A stretch of 64,000 nucleotides of DNA from NCBI GenBank assembly GCA_024234055.1, contig JACKOW010000001.1, positions 248,001-312,000 on the forward strand, written 5' to 3'. A program made the translations under genes and the position numbers. The notes beneath the pieces were generated by a model. The model worked only from the letters and a program-made list of their open reading frames with translations. It had not been told where the DNA came from and ran no database searches. This document shows, one piece after another, positions 1-7,417 of the stretch. The stretch's first letter is position 1; each line of letters starts with the position of its first letter. This DNA comes from Rhodanobacteraceae bacterium. GTDB lineage: Bacteria > Pseudomonadota > Gammaproteobacteria > Xanthomonadales > SZUA-5.

Positions 1-1461
1 ACGCTGCCGACCGGCATGGCGGTCAACGGGCCGCTGTTCCTCGGCGTGCTCGCCGTGCCCGTCGGCGGCAGCATCATGCCGATCGGGCCGATGGGCGAGA
101 ACCACCTCGGCATCGTCAGCACCGATGGCTCGACCAATGTGTCGATGAAGGTGCCGCAGCTGCGCAATCAGTACGAGAAGACCGGCTTCGAGATGACCCA
201 GCTCGACAACACCGCGGGTTTTGGTTTCCTGCACGACGGCTCGGTCGATTCGCTGTCCAAGTTTCTGTCGGCGCGCGTCTTCAGCGTGCAGAACGATCAG
301 GACATCGCCGATCTGGTGGCGCTGACACTGGCTTTCTCCGGCTCCGACTTCGGCAACGTCAATCCCATCCTCGGCGCGCCGGCACCGCAGTCCAAGGACA
401 CCCATGCCGCGGTCGGGCAGCAGCTGACGCTCGACTCCACCGCCCCGTCAACCCGTGCCGAGCAATTGCTGAATCTGGCGCGCAGCGGCAAGGTCGATCT
501 GGTCGCGCACAGCGGCGCGACCGGTTACGCCTTTGATGTCGCCAGCGACACCTTCCTCAGCAACGATGGCAGCGCCGCACTGACGCCAGCCAGTCTGCAG
601 GCCAGTGCCAGCAGCAGCGCGCCGCTGACGCTGACCGTGGTGCCACGGGGTCTCGGTCTTCGCCTCGGCGTGGATCGCGATGGCGATGGCATTGCCGATG
701 CCGTCGAGGTCAAGCAGGGTTCCAATCCAGCCGATGCCACATCGACCACGCTCAAGCCCATGGCCGGGCTCTGGTACAACCCGGCGCGCAGCGGTCACGG
801 CATGGACCTGCAGTTCGCCGGCAACACCCAGTTCGTGACCTGGTACACCTACAACGACGACGGCACGCCGACCTGGTACCAGGCGGTGGCCCCGCGCGCC
901 AATCCCTGGGTGGCCGAGCTCAAGCGCTACACCTGGAATGGCAGCGCCGCGGTGGGCAGCAGCGTCGGCCAGATGCGACTGGAGTTTGCCGATGCCGGCA
1001 ACGTCAGTTTCGGCTGGACGCTGGGGACTCGCAGTGGCACCGAGCCCATGCAGGCGCAGCTGGCCAGCTACACGCCATCCAATCCGAACCGCAACGGCAC
1101 CTGGTACCACGCCGCCGAGCCCGGTTGGGGCTTCAGCCTGTACACCGGCGGCGACGCGCGCGTCGGCATCATCTACTTCTACGACGGCAGCCAGCAGCCG
1201 CGCTGGGTATTGGGACAAGGCAGCAACGCCGCCAGCGAGCGCATGACCATGGCCAGCTACCAGGGCTTCTGCCCCGACTGCACCGCCATCGCCCCCACCA
1301 GCAGCGCTGCCGGATTCATCGATTTCAGTTTCGACGGCGCCCGCCTCGGCAGCGCCACCACCGACGTCTACCACGCCGGCGCCAGCAGCGCCCACTGGCG
1401 CCGCGGCCCGGTCGCGATCGAACCGCTGTCCGAGGTGGTGGTGCATCCGCTGCAGTATTGA
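1..1461 (+). CDS. C-terminal part of a secreted di-haem cytochrome c peroxidase-like protein (5' end outside window)
   Basis: The reading frame is open from base 1, so the ATG at 16 is internal and the gene starts before the window. Counting from that Met, MKVPQLRNQYEKTGF (44-58) and GFGFLHDGS (68-76) match the C-terminal part of bacterial di-haem cytochrome c peroxidase-like proteins, which act in the periplasm or are secreted. No CxxCH is visible here; the haem sites would lie upstream. A calcium-binding DRDGDGIAD repeat (about 220-228) follows, then two related modules beginning GLWYNPARSGHG (about 251) and GTWYHAAEPGWG (about 361). The same module opens the secreted protein at 10376-11413. 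Substrate unknown. The family call is inference from two motifs; the modular C-terminus is seen directly. Confidence 0.6.
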   Translation, partial: TLPTGMAVNGPLFLGVLAVPVGGSIMPIGPMGENHLGIVSTDGSTNVSMKVPQLRNQYEKTGFEMTQLDNTAGFGFLHDGSVDSLSKFLSARVFSVQNDQDIADLVALTLAFSGSDFGNVNPILGAPAPQSKDTHAAVGQQLTLDSTAPSTRAEQLLNLARSGKVDLVAHSGATGYAFDVASDTFLSNDGSAALTPASLQASASSSAPLTLTVVPRGLGLRLGVDRDGDGIADAVEVKQGSNPADATSTTLKPMAGLWYNPARSGHGMDLQFAGNTQFVTWYTYNDDGTPTWYQAVAPRANPWVAELKRYTWNGSAAVGSSVGQMRLEFADAGNVSFGWTLGTRSGTEPMQAQLASYTPSNPNRNGTWYHAAEPGWGFSLYTGGDARVGIIYFYDGSQQPRWVLGQGSNAASERMTMASYQGFCPDCTAIAPTSSAAGFIDFSFDGARLGSATTDVYHAGASSAHWRRGPVAIEPLSEVVVHPLQY

Positions 1462-1764
1462 TGGGGTTGAACGAGGGCACGAGGGCGGGAGGGCACGAGG
1501 GCACGGTAGAGCGAGGCCGGGCACGGGGCACGGGACTCGGGACGACCCGCCGTCGCGGGTCCGAGCTTGCTCGGATGCGCCTGCTGTTGCTGTGGAGGGC
1601 GCCGCGCCGCGGCGCCGCTTTCCGGCGCGTGAAGATCAACAGCGGCCGCGCAGGCGCGCGTCCCTCCACAACAGCGCCAAAGCCCGTAGCCTCTCCCGTG
1701 CCCCGTGCCCCGCGCCCCGCTCCAGCCGCTACACTCAGGCACCCGAAGTCCTGTCGGAGTCGCC
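1462..1764. repeat. Intergenic region with 7-base runs and a GC-rich palindromic repeat
   Basis: No gene is visible. 1478-1545 has degenerate GGGCACG/GGGACTC-type 7-base units. 1592-1680 is a GC-rich repeat made of GGAGGGCGCCGCGC, a spacer and AGCGGCCGCGCAGGCGCGCG. Related copies lie at about 31562-31645 and inside both units of the 51.2-51.8 kb duplication. A run of CCCGTGCCC-type units precedes the next gene. Confidence 0.6.
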
Positions 1765-2454
1765 ATGCAAACGCTGCTCGACCAACTGGAACGGAGCATC
1801 GCCGATGCGGTGCTGAGCTCGGCCGAGAAGCGCGCACTGGCCGCGGCGCTGCACGAGCGGCCGCTGCGCATCGAACAACTGCGGCAACTGCGCAACCACA
1901 GTTTCGATCTGGTGCTGCAGCGCAGTCGCGATCCTGCCCAGGCGGTGCTGATGCCGGAGTTGATCAAATGGCTGGGCGAAGTGGTCAAGGTGGTGGATCA
2001 GGCGGCGGCCCAGGTGGCGGTCGATACCCGGGTCTGGTTCAGCCCCGGCGATGACTGTCGCGATGCCGTGATCCGGCATTTCCAGTCCTGTCGCAAACAG
2101 GTCGATGTCTGCGTGTTCACCATCGCCGACAATGACATCAGCGCCGCCATCATCGCGGCCCATCAGCGTGGCGTGGCCGTGCGCGTGATCAGCGACAACC
2201 ACAAGCGCCATGATGCCGGCAGCGATATTGACCGCATGGTCGAGAGCGGCATCGAGGTGGTGCTGGATGACAGCGATGCCCACATGCACCACAAGTTCGC
2301 GCTCTTCGATGGCCGCTGGTTGCTCAACGGCAGTTTCAACTGGACTCGCAGCGCCAGCCGCGCCAATGACGAGAATCTGGTGGTCACCAACGACCCCAAG
2401 CAACTGCGACTGTTCGGCGCGCAGTTCGAGGGGTTGTGGGAGCGGCTGGCCTGA
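1765..2454 (+). CDS. Phospholipase D-like (single HKD motif) hydrolase
   Basis: The product is a 229-residue protein of the PLD superfamily with one HxKxxxxD motif: His175, Lys177 and Asp182, in HHKFALFDGRWLLNGSFNW. Single-HKD proteins of this size, such as bacterial Nuc and the cardiolipin hydrolase/Zucchini family, usually act as dimers with one motif per subunit and cleave phosphodiester bonds in DNA, RNA or phospholipid. Before the catalytic half lies a helical N-terminal region of about 90 residues that I cannot assign. The start at 1765 has GGAG five bases upstream; the frame is open further upstream, but only through repeat sequence. No signal peptide is evident, so it is probably cytoplasmic. 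The substrate cannot be told from sequence. Confidence 0.75.
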   Translation: MQTLLDQLERSIADAVLSSAEKRALAAALHERPLRIEQLRQLRNHSFDLVLQRSRDPAQAVLMPELIKWLGEVVKVVDQAAAQVAVDTRVWFSPGDDCRDAVIRHFQSCRKQVDVCVFTIADNDISAAIIAAHQRGVAVRVISDNHKRHDAGSDIDRMVESGIEVVLDDSDAHMHHKFALFDGRWLLNGSFNWTRSASRANDENLVVTNDPKQLRLFGAQFEGLWERLA

Positions 2455-2485
2455 CAATCCGCGCCAGGCCGAGGGTGCTCGCCTT

Positions 2486-2575
2486 TGTGGGTCCAGACTT
2501 GTCTGGACGCTCTTGATTCGGGAGCCTGGACGCGACCTGTAGGTCCAGACCTGTCTGAACACTTATGCACTTGGG
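2486..2575. repeat. GTCCAGACTTGTCTGGAC-type palindromic repeat
   Basis: Two inverted copies of a unit around GTGGGTCCAGACTTGTCTGGAC lie between 2486 and 2556, each itself near-palindromic. The same unit occurs as an inverted pair at 7230-7304. It probably forms hairpins in RNA reading out of the PLD-like gene. Confidence 0.6.
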
Positions 2576-2661
2576 TCATGCGAAAGGCGTCCCGATGAAT
2601 CTGGACCCACAATTGCAAGTCCTTTGCGACAATGGACACCCATCAACCCGGGAGACCAGCC

Positions 2662-3531
2662 ATGCCGCGCTTCGTCAAATGTGGATTGATCCAGACCTCG
2701 CTCGCCGGCTCTGCCGAGGACTCGCTGGCGCAGATTCGCGAGGCCAACATCGCCCGCACGCTGGAATTTGTTGACCAGGCCGGTGCGGCCGGGGTGCAGA
2801 TCCTGTGCATGCAGGAGATCTTCACCGGGCCCTATTTCTGCGCCGAGCAGCACCCGCGCTGGTATGCCTCGGCCGAGCGCATTCCCGATGGTCCCACGGT
2901 GCAGCTGATGCAGGAGAAGGCGCGACAGCATCAGATGGTGATCGTGGTGCCGATCTACGAGGAGGATGGCCCGGGCATCTACTACAACACCGCTGCAGTC
3001 ATCGATGCCGATGGGCGTTATCTGGGCAAGTACCGCAAGAACCATATTCCGCACTGCGCGCCCGGCTTCTGGGAGAAGTTCTATTTCCGCCCCGGCAACC
3101 TCGGCTATCCGGTATTCGACACCGCCTACGCCAGGGTCGGCGTCTACATCTGCTACGACCGCCATTTCCCCGAGGGCGCCCGCGCGCTGGGATTGAACGG
3201 TGCCGAGATCGTGTTCAATCCCTCCGCCACCGTGGCCGGATTGTCCGAGTACCTGTGGAAACTGGAACAGCCCGCGCATGCGGTGGCCAACGCCTATTTC
3301 ATCGGCGCCATCAACCGGGTAGGCATCGAAGCCCCGTGGAACATCGGCGAGTTCTACGGCCAGAGCTATTTCTGCGATCCCCGCGGGCAGATGCTGGCGG
3401 TGGGCAGCCGCGACCAGAGCGAGTTGATCGTCGCCGACCTGGATCTGGAGCAGATCCGCGAAGTGCGCAACATCTGGGCCTTCTACCGCGACCGCCGACC
3501 CGACAGTTATGGCGATCTGGTCAAGCCTTGA
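2662..3531 (+). CDS. Carbon-nitrogen hydrolase, nitrilase superfamily (beta-ureidopropionase / N-carbamoyl amidohydrolase-like)
   Basis: This 289-residue enzyme carries the nitrilase-superfamily catalytic triad: Glu52 (QEIFTGPYF), Lys126 (KYRKNHIP) and Cys164 (YICYDRHFPEGAR). The EKFYFRPGNLGYPVFD and CYDRHFPEGARALGLNGAE segments are typical of the branch hydrolysing N-carbamoyl compounds (beta-ureidopropionase, N-carbamoylputrescine amidase), releasing CO2 and ammonia from N-carbamoyl amines in the cytoplasm. The start at 2662 is chosen because GGGAG lies a few bases upstream and family N-termini begin about here; the longer frame from 2632 lacks this. No dihydropyrimidinase or agmatine deiminase is adjacent, so the pathway (pyrimidine breakdown or polyamine synthesis) stays open. 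Confidence 0.85.
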   Translation: MPRFVKCGLIQTSLAGSAEDSLAQIREANIARTLEFVDQAGAAGVQILCMQEIFTGPYFCAEQHPRWYASAERIPDGPTVQLMQEKARQHQMVIVVPIYEEDGPGIYYNTAAVIDADGRYLGKYRKNHIPHCAPGFWEKFYFRPGNLGYPVFDTAYARVGVYICYDRHFPEGARALGLNGAEIVFNPSATVAGLSEYLWKLEQPAHAVANAYFIGAINRVGIEAPWNIGEFYGQSYFCDPRGQMLAVGSRDQSELIVADLDLEQIREVRNIWAFYRDRRPDSYGDLVKP

Positions 3532-3879
3532 GGCGAGCGTTTGCCACGCCTGGCCGCGACGACCGGTAACTGCGGCGAGCTTTGGGCAGAAGCGCAGCGC
3601 AGAGTACGCAGAGGAGCGCAGAGAACACGGAGAAAGGCACAAAGGTCTCGAAGGAGCTTTCCTCAGCGTTCTCTGCGCTCCTCAGCGTTCTCTGCGTCAA
3701 GGCTCCTGTCCGCAATCAGCCGAAATCCGCGTGCCTCGCCGATCGGCGGATTCCGCCTTCACGCGGCCAGGCAGTGCCCCGGCCGAGTCTTGGGCGAGAT
3801 CCGCCCTACGCTCCGCTGCTTGAATCGACCGCGCCTGCCCCCATATCCGCTGCCCATGCGTCACTGATCTGGTTGAGCC
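3532..3879. repeat. Intergenic inverted repeat of the AACGCAGAG / CTCTGCG type
   Basis: No gene is visible. 3590-3706 is an inverted pair: GCAGCGCAGAGTACGCAGAGG... on the left and ...TTCTCTGCGCTCCTCAGCGTTC on the right. The same family recurs at 11660-11755 and 35805-36015. Related AAAGGACGCAAAGGACGC pairs occur at 10028-10160, 24750-24875 and 30925-30965. Confidence 0.6.
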
Positions 3880-4239
3880 ATGCCCATCTACGAATTCGAA
3901 TGCCTGAGCTGCGGAAAGCGTTTTGACCGTCTGCAGAAGATGTCCGATCCCGATCCCACCGATTGCCCTGTGTGCGGCCCGGCTGAGATCAAGCGGGCGT
4001 TGACCGCGGCGGCCTTCCGGTTGAAAGGCGGCGGTTGGTACGAAACCGATTTCAAGGGCGAGAACGACAAGAAGCGCAATCTGGTCGAGGGCAGCTCCGG
4101 CGGCGGCGAAGCCAAGGCCGAGGGCAGCAGCTCGGAGTCGGCGAAGTCCGAGAGCAAGCCCGAGACGAAAGCCGAGACCAAGACCGAGACCAAGGTCGAG
4201 AAGCCGGCCAGCCCGCCGCCGGCAGCGGCGGCGAGCTGA
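3880..4239 (+). CDS. FmdB family zinc-ribbon protein
   Basis: A 119-residue protein opening MPIYEFECLSCGKRF, the signature of the FmdB/CxxC_CxxC_SSSS family. Two CxxC pairs (Cys8/Cys11 and Cys29/Cys32) would bind one zinc. The FRLKGGGWYETDFK segment near 48-61 is also typical. After residue 70 the tail is low-complexity and charged, rich in Lys, Glu and Ser with a TKTETK-like repeat. The family is widespread and was named from a regulator of formamidase genes, but its molecular role is largely unknown. In many proteobacteria it sits upstream of aspS; here it stands alone before a REP cluster. Confidence 0.85.
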   Translation: MPIYEFECLSCGKRFDRLQKMSDPDPTDCPVCGPAEIKRALTAAAFRLKGGGWYETDFKGENDKKRNLVEGSSGGGEAKAEGSSSESAKSESKPETKAETKTETKVEKPASPPPAAAAS

Positions 4240-4253
4240 GGCCAGCGTTCTGC

Positions 4254-4402
4254 TGTGGGAGCGGCTTCAGCCGCGAAAGCTGTTGCGGCAGTCGCCATGC
4301 CCACAGAGGCTGTGCTTGACTGCCCGTCGCGGCTGAAGCCGCTCCCACAGACGGCCAAAACCCACTACCCGGCACGCTGTCGCGGCTGAAGCCGCTCCCA
4401 CA
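4254..4402. repeat. Cluster of three REP-like elements
   Basis: One forward copy of GTGGGAGCGGCTTCAGCCGCGA begins at 4255, and two reverse copies lie at 4325-4350 and 4379-4402. Each has a GTGG head followed by the GCGGCT/AGCCGC palindrome, the layout of REP elements mobilised by RAYT transposases. Being convergent to the end of iaaA, the cluster may serve as a bidirectional terminator or mRNA stabiliser. Confidence 0.75.
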
Positions 4403-4417
4403 GATGGCGAAGACCCG

Positions 4418-5365
4418 TCAGCCGGCGTAGATCGCCACCTGCAGCTGCCCATCGGCACCCACCCAGGCCCGGTACATGCCTTCGGAGTTGTAGGGCAGAG
4501 CGATCTGGCCATCGCGACCAATGGCAATCAGCCCGCCGGTGCCGCCGAGTTCGGCCACGCGGCCCAGGGCGCCAGCGCAGGCTGAGGCCAGATCGGCGCC
4601 GCCGTAGACCATGCGCGCGTGCACGTCGAAGGCCAGGCTGGAGCGGATGAAGAATTCACCGTGGCCGGTGGCCGAGACCGCGCAACCTTGGTCCTCGGCC
4701 CAGGTGCCGGCGCCGATGACCGGGGTGTCGCCGGCGCGGCCGGGGTGCTTGTTGGTCATGCCGCCGGTGGAGGTGGCGGCTGCCAGGTGACCCTGGGCAT
4801 CGCGCGCCACGGCGCCCACGGTGCCAGTCTTGTCGGGCGGACTCGGGCCGCTGTAGAGCGGGTCGTGATCCAGGGTCACCCGTCCGCTCAGTGCTGCCAG
4901 CTTCTGCTGCTCGGCCCGTTCGGGGGTGATGAAGTAGGCGCTGTCTGCCTGTTCGATCCCGCATTCGCCGGCAAAGCGGTCGGCACCCTCGCCGACCAGC
5001 AATACGTGCTCGCTGCGTTCCATCACGGCGCGAGCCAGCGTGACCGGATGCTTCGGGGTCCTGACCCCGGCCACCGCGCCGGCGGCGCGGCTGCGCCCGT
5101 CCATGATCGAGGCGTCCATCTCGGCCACGCCATCGGCGTTCAGCACCGCGCCGTGGCCGGCATTGAACAGCGGGAAATCTTCAAGATCGCGCACCGCCTG
5201 CTCGACCACGTCGAGCGCGCTGGCGCCGGCCTGCAGGCTGGCCCAGGCAGCGCCGGCGATGCGCGCCAGCGCAAGGCGGAATTCGGTCTCACGCGCCGGC
5301 GTCAGCGTGGCCCGGTCGATGACCCCGGCGCCCCCGTGGATGGCCAATCGGCAGTGGTTGCTCAT
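4418..5365 (-). CDS. iaaA: Isoaspartyl peptidase / L-asparaginase (Ntn hydrolase, plant-type)
   Basis: This 315-residue protein is an N-terminal-nucleophile hydrolase of the EcAIII/taspase family. It is made as a precursor that cuts itself before Thr182 (DKT-GTVGAVARD); the freed Thr is the nucleophile that hydrolyses beta-aspartyl dipeptides and asparagine. Family landmarks are LAIHGGAG at 7-14, the GHGAVLNADG loop near 70-79, TSTGGMTNKHPGRAGD after the nucleophile and GGTGGLIAI near the C-terminus. The start at 5365 is preceded by GGGAGG. It lies 19 bases after pmbA on the same strand, so the two are probably co-transcribed, both serving peptide or protein turnover. Confidence 0.9.
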   Translation of the reverse strand: MSNHCRLAIHGGAGVIDRATLTPARETEFRLALARIAGAAWASLQAGASALDVVEQAVRDLEDFPLFNAGHGAVLNADGVAEMDASIMDGRSRAAGAVAGVRTPKHPVTLARAVMERSEHVLLVGEGADRFAGECGIEQADSAYFITPERAEQQKLAALSGRVTLDHDPLYSGPSPPDKTGTVGAVARDAQGHLAAATSTGGMTNKHPGRAGDTPVIGAGTWAEDQGCAVSATGHGEFFIRSSLAFDVHARMVYGGADLASACAGALGRVAELGGTGGLIAIGRDGQIALPYNSEGMYRAWVGADGQLQVAIYAG

Positions 5366-5384
5366 TCGCCCTCCCAGTGGCAGC

Positions 5385-6764
5385 TCATTCGTCATCGTTG
5401 TTGCTCTCACCGGCGATGGTCATCTCGGCCAGCTGCACCGGGCCGCTGCGCACATTGCCGCGGGTGTCGATCTCGTTGCCTACGGCGATGACGCTGGCAA
5501 ACATCTCGCGCAGATTGCCGGCAATGGTGATCTCGTGCACCGGATAGGCGATCCGTCCATTCTCCACCCAATAGCCGGCGGCGCCGCGCGAGTAATCGCC
5601 GGTGAGCAGGCTCACGCCCTGGCCCAGCAATTCCGTGACATACAAGCCGGTGCCCATGTCGGCAAAGAGTTCGGACAGCGCCCCGGCACTGGGGGTGATG
5701 CTGAGGTTGTGCACGCCGCCGGCGTTGCCGGTGCTGCTGAGGCCGAGCTTGCGGGCCGAATAGCTACCGAGGATGTAACGTTCGAGCACGCCATCGACGA
5801 TCAGCGGATTGGCGCGGGTGGCCACGCCCTCATCATCGAAATCCGCCGATCCGGGGCCGCGCTTGAGATGCGGTTGCTCGGTGATCTGCATCCAGCTGGG
5901 GAAGATCTGCTGGCCCTGGGCGTCGACCAGGAAACTGGCCTTGCGATAGAGCGAGCCGCCAGACACTGCCGAGCACAGGTGGGCGAAGAAACCGCGCGCC
6001 ACCTCGGCCGACAGGATCACCGGGGCCTTGCGCGTGCTCAAGGCACGGGCGCCCAGGCGCTGCAGCGTGCGCCGCGCGGTTTCGCGACCGATGGCCTCGG
6101 CGCCAGCCAGATCGGCAAAGGCGCGGGCGCTGTCGTAATGGTGATCGCGCTGCATGGCGTCATCGCTGCCGCCCAGCACCGAGCACGACAGCGAATAGCG
6201 GGTGCCGTAGTCGCGGCCGACAAAGCCATGGCTGTTGGCATAGACCCCGTAGCTGCGACCGGCGCTGACACTGGCGCCCTCGGAGTTGTTGATGCGCGGG
6301 TCGAACTCCAGCGCTGCCGACTCGCAGCGGAGCGCCAGTTCGATCGCGGCTTCGGCATCCGGCCCCTGCGGATGCCACAGGTCCAGATCCGGAAATACCG
6401 TGGCCAGCCGGTCGGCGTCTGCCAGTCCGGCAGCCGGGTCGGCTTCAGTGTAGCGGGCGATGGCCAGGGCCTGTTCGATGGTGATGGCAATCGAGCGCTC
6501 GTCCAGATCGGCGGTGCTGGCCGAGCCCTTGCGCTGGCCGGCATAGACCGTCAGCGACAGCCCGCGGTCGCGCGTGTGCTCGACCGTTTCCACCTCGCCC
6601 AGACGCACGTTCACCGCCAGCCCGGCATCGACACTGACCCCGACCTCGACCTGATCGGCACCGCGCCCCCGACAGCGGGAAATCACGTCCTCGGCGATGG
6701 CGGCTAGGCGATCCAGTTCAGCATGCGGTGGGGCATTGGGCGATTCGACAGTGACGGCGGTCAT
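5385..6764 (-). CDS. pmbA: Metalloprotease-related protein PmbA (TldE)
   Basis: This 459-residue product matches the TldD/PmbA family (Escherichia coli PmbA has about 450 residues). PmbA/TldE pairs with TldD to form a cytoplasmic protease that trims modified peptides such as microcin B17 and degrades the CcdA antitoxin. No HExxxH zinc motif is visible, as expected: TldD carries the metal site and PmbA is the partner subunit. N-terminal features include GVSVDAGLAVNVRLGEVETV and the LTVYAGQRKGSAS segment; the C-terminal half has GPGSADFDDEGVATR and GNAGGVHNLSI. The start at 6764 gives the usual N-terminus; the frame is open further upstream only through repeat sequence. tldD is not in the window. 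Confidence 0.88.
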   Translation of the reverse strand: MTAVTVESPNAPPHAELDRLAAIAEDVISRCRGRGADQVEVGVSVDAGLAVNVRLGEVETVEHTRDRGLSLTVYAGQRKGSASTADLDERSIAITIEQALAIARYTEADPAAGLADADRLATVFPDLDLWHPQGPDAEAAIELALRCESAALEFDPRINNSEGASVSAGRSYGVYANSHGFVGRDYGTRYSLSCSVLGGSDDAMQRDHHYDSARAFADLAGAEAIGRETARRTLQRLGARALSTRKAPVILSAEVARGFFAHLCSAVSGGSLYRKASFLVDAQGQQIFPSWMQITEQPHLKRGPGSADFDDEGVATRANPLIVDGVLERYILGSYSARKLGLSSTGNAGGVHNLSITPSAGALSELFADMGTGLYVTELLGQGVSLLTGDYSRGAAGYWVENGRIAYPVHEITIAGNLREMFASVIAVGNEIDTRGNVRSGPVQLAEMTIAGESNNDDE

Positions 6765-7327
6765 TCGTGAGGGAGAGCTCTGCGTGGGTAGCCATTGATT
6801 ATGCCGGGGTGAGGGGCGGCGGGCACGGGGCAGCGAACGGGGCAGGGGAAACGGGGCAGGGGGCGGGGGCAGGGGACGAAGGGCCTCGGGCTGCGCGGGC
6901 AAGCTGCAACCGGCGTCATTGCGCCCCACCTGGTTCGGCCTGAAACTGCCCACGGGCCATGAACCCGCCGTCGTAGGTCATGTTGTCCGCGTCAGCGGAC
7001 TACGTGACATCCATTTGCGTCACGTAGCTCGCTAGGCGAGCAACGTGACCTACAACAGCAAATCAACAACTTACGATATGGGTTCATGGAGAGCCACCTG
7101 TATCGGCCCGACACTGCCCACGGGCCATGAACCCCCCGGCGTCATTGCGAGCGTAGCGAAGCAATCCAGGAGTGTGCGGCGCTACCCTGGATTGCTTCGT
7201 CGCTGCGCTCCTCGCAATGACGCCAGCTTTTGTGGGTCCAGACTTGTCTGGACGCTCTTTCAGCCCGTCGCCAAAAGCATCCAGACAAGTTTGGACCCAC
7301 AAGAGCCCAAAGCTCGTAGCCTTTCCC
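6765..7327. repeat. Intergenic block with four repeat families
   Basis: No gene is visible. 6825-6890 has degenerate GGGGCAG/GGGCACG 7-base units. 6972-7053 is an inverted pair of GTAGGTCA-GTTG...CGGACTACGTGAC units, recurring at 31046-31082, 35850-35975 and 40645-40725. 7139-7222 is an inverted pair of CGTCATTGCGAG...GCAATCCAGG, recurring at 16805-16900, 40760-40836 and 44353-44440. 7230-7304 is an inverted pair of TGTGGGTCCAGAC-TTGTCTGGA. Each pair could fold into a long hairpin. Confidence 0.7.
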
Positions 7328-7408
7328 GTGCCCCGTGCCCCGTGCCCCGTGCCCCGTGCCCCGTGCCCCGTGCCCCGTGCCCCGTGCCCCGTGCCCCGTG
7401 CCCCGTGC
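7328..7408. repeat. Tandem heptanucleotide array (GTGCCCC)n
   Basis: About 11.5 near-perfect copies of the 7-base unit GTGCCCC end nine bases before the hrpB stop codon. Smaller arrays of the same unit occur at 31168-31203 and 31735-31768. Because 7 is not a multiple of 3, all frames read through as repetitive peptides; there is no sign of translation. Confidence 0.9.
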
Positions 7409-7417
7409 CCGGCGCAC

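Noticed and set aside
6972..7053. attC-like integron site
   Set aside because: The palindrome is one of several genome-dispersed repeat pairs and lacks the attC core sites and any gene cassette.
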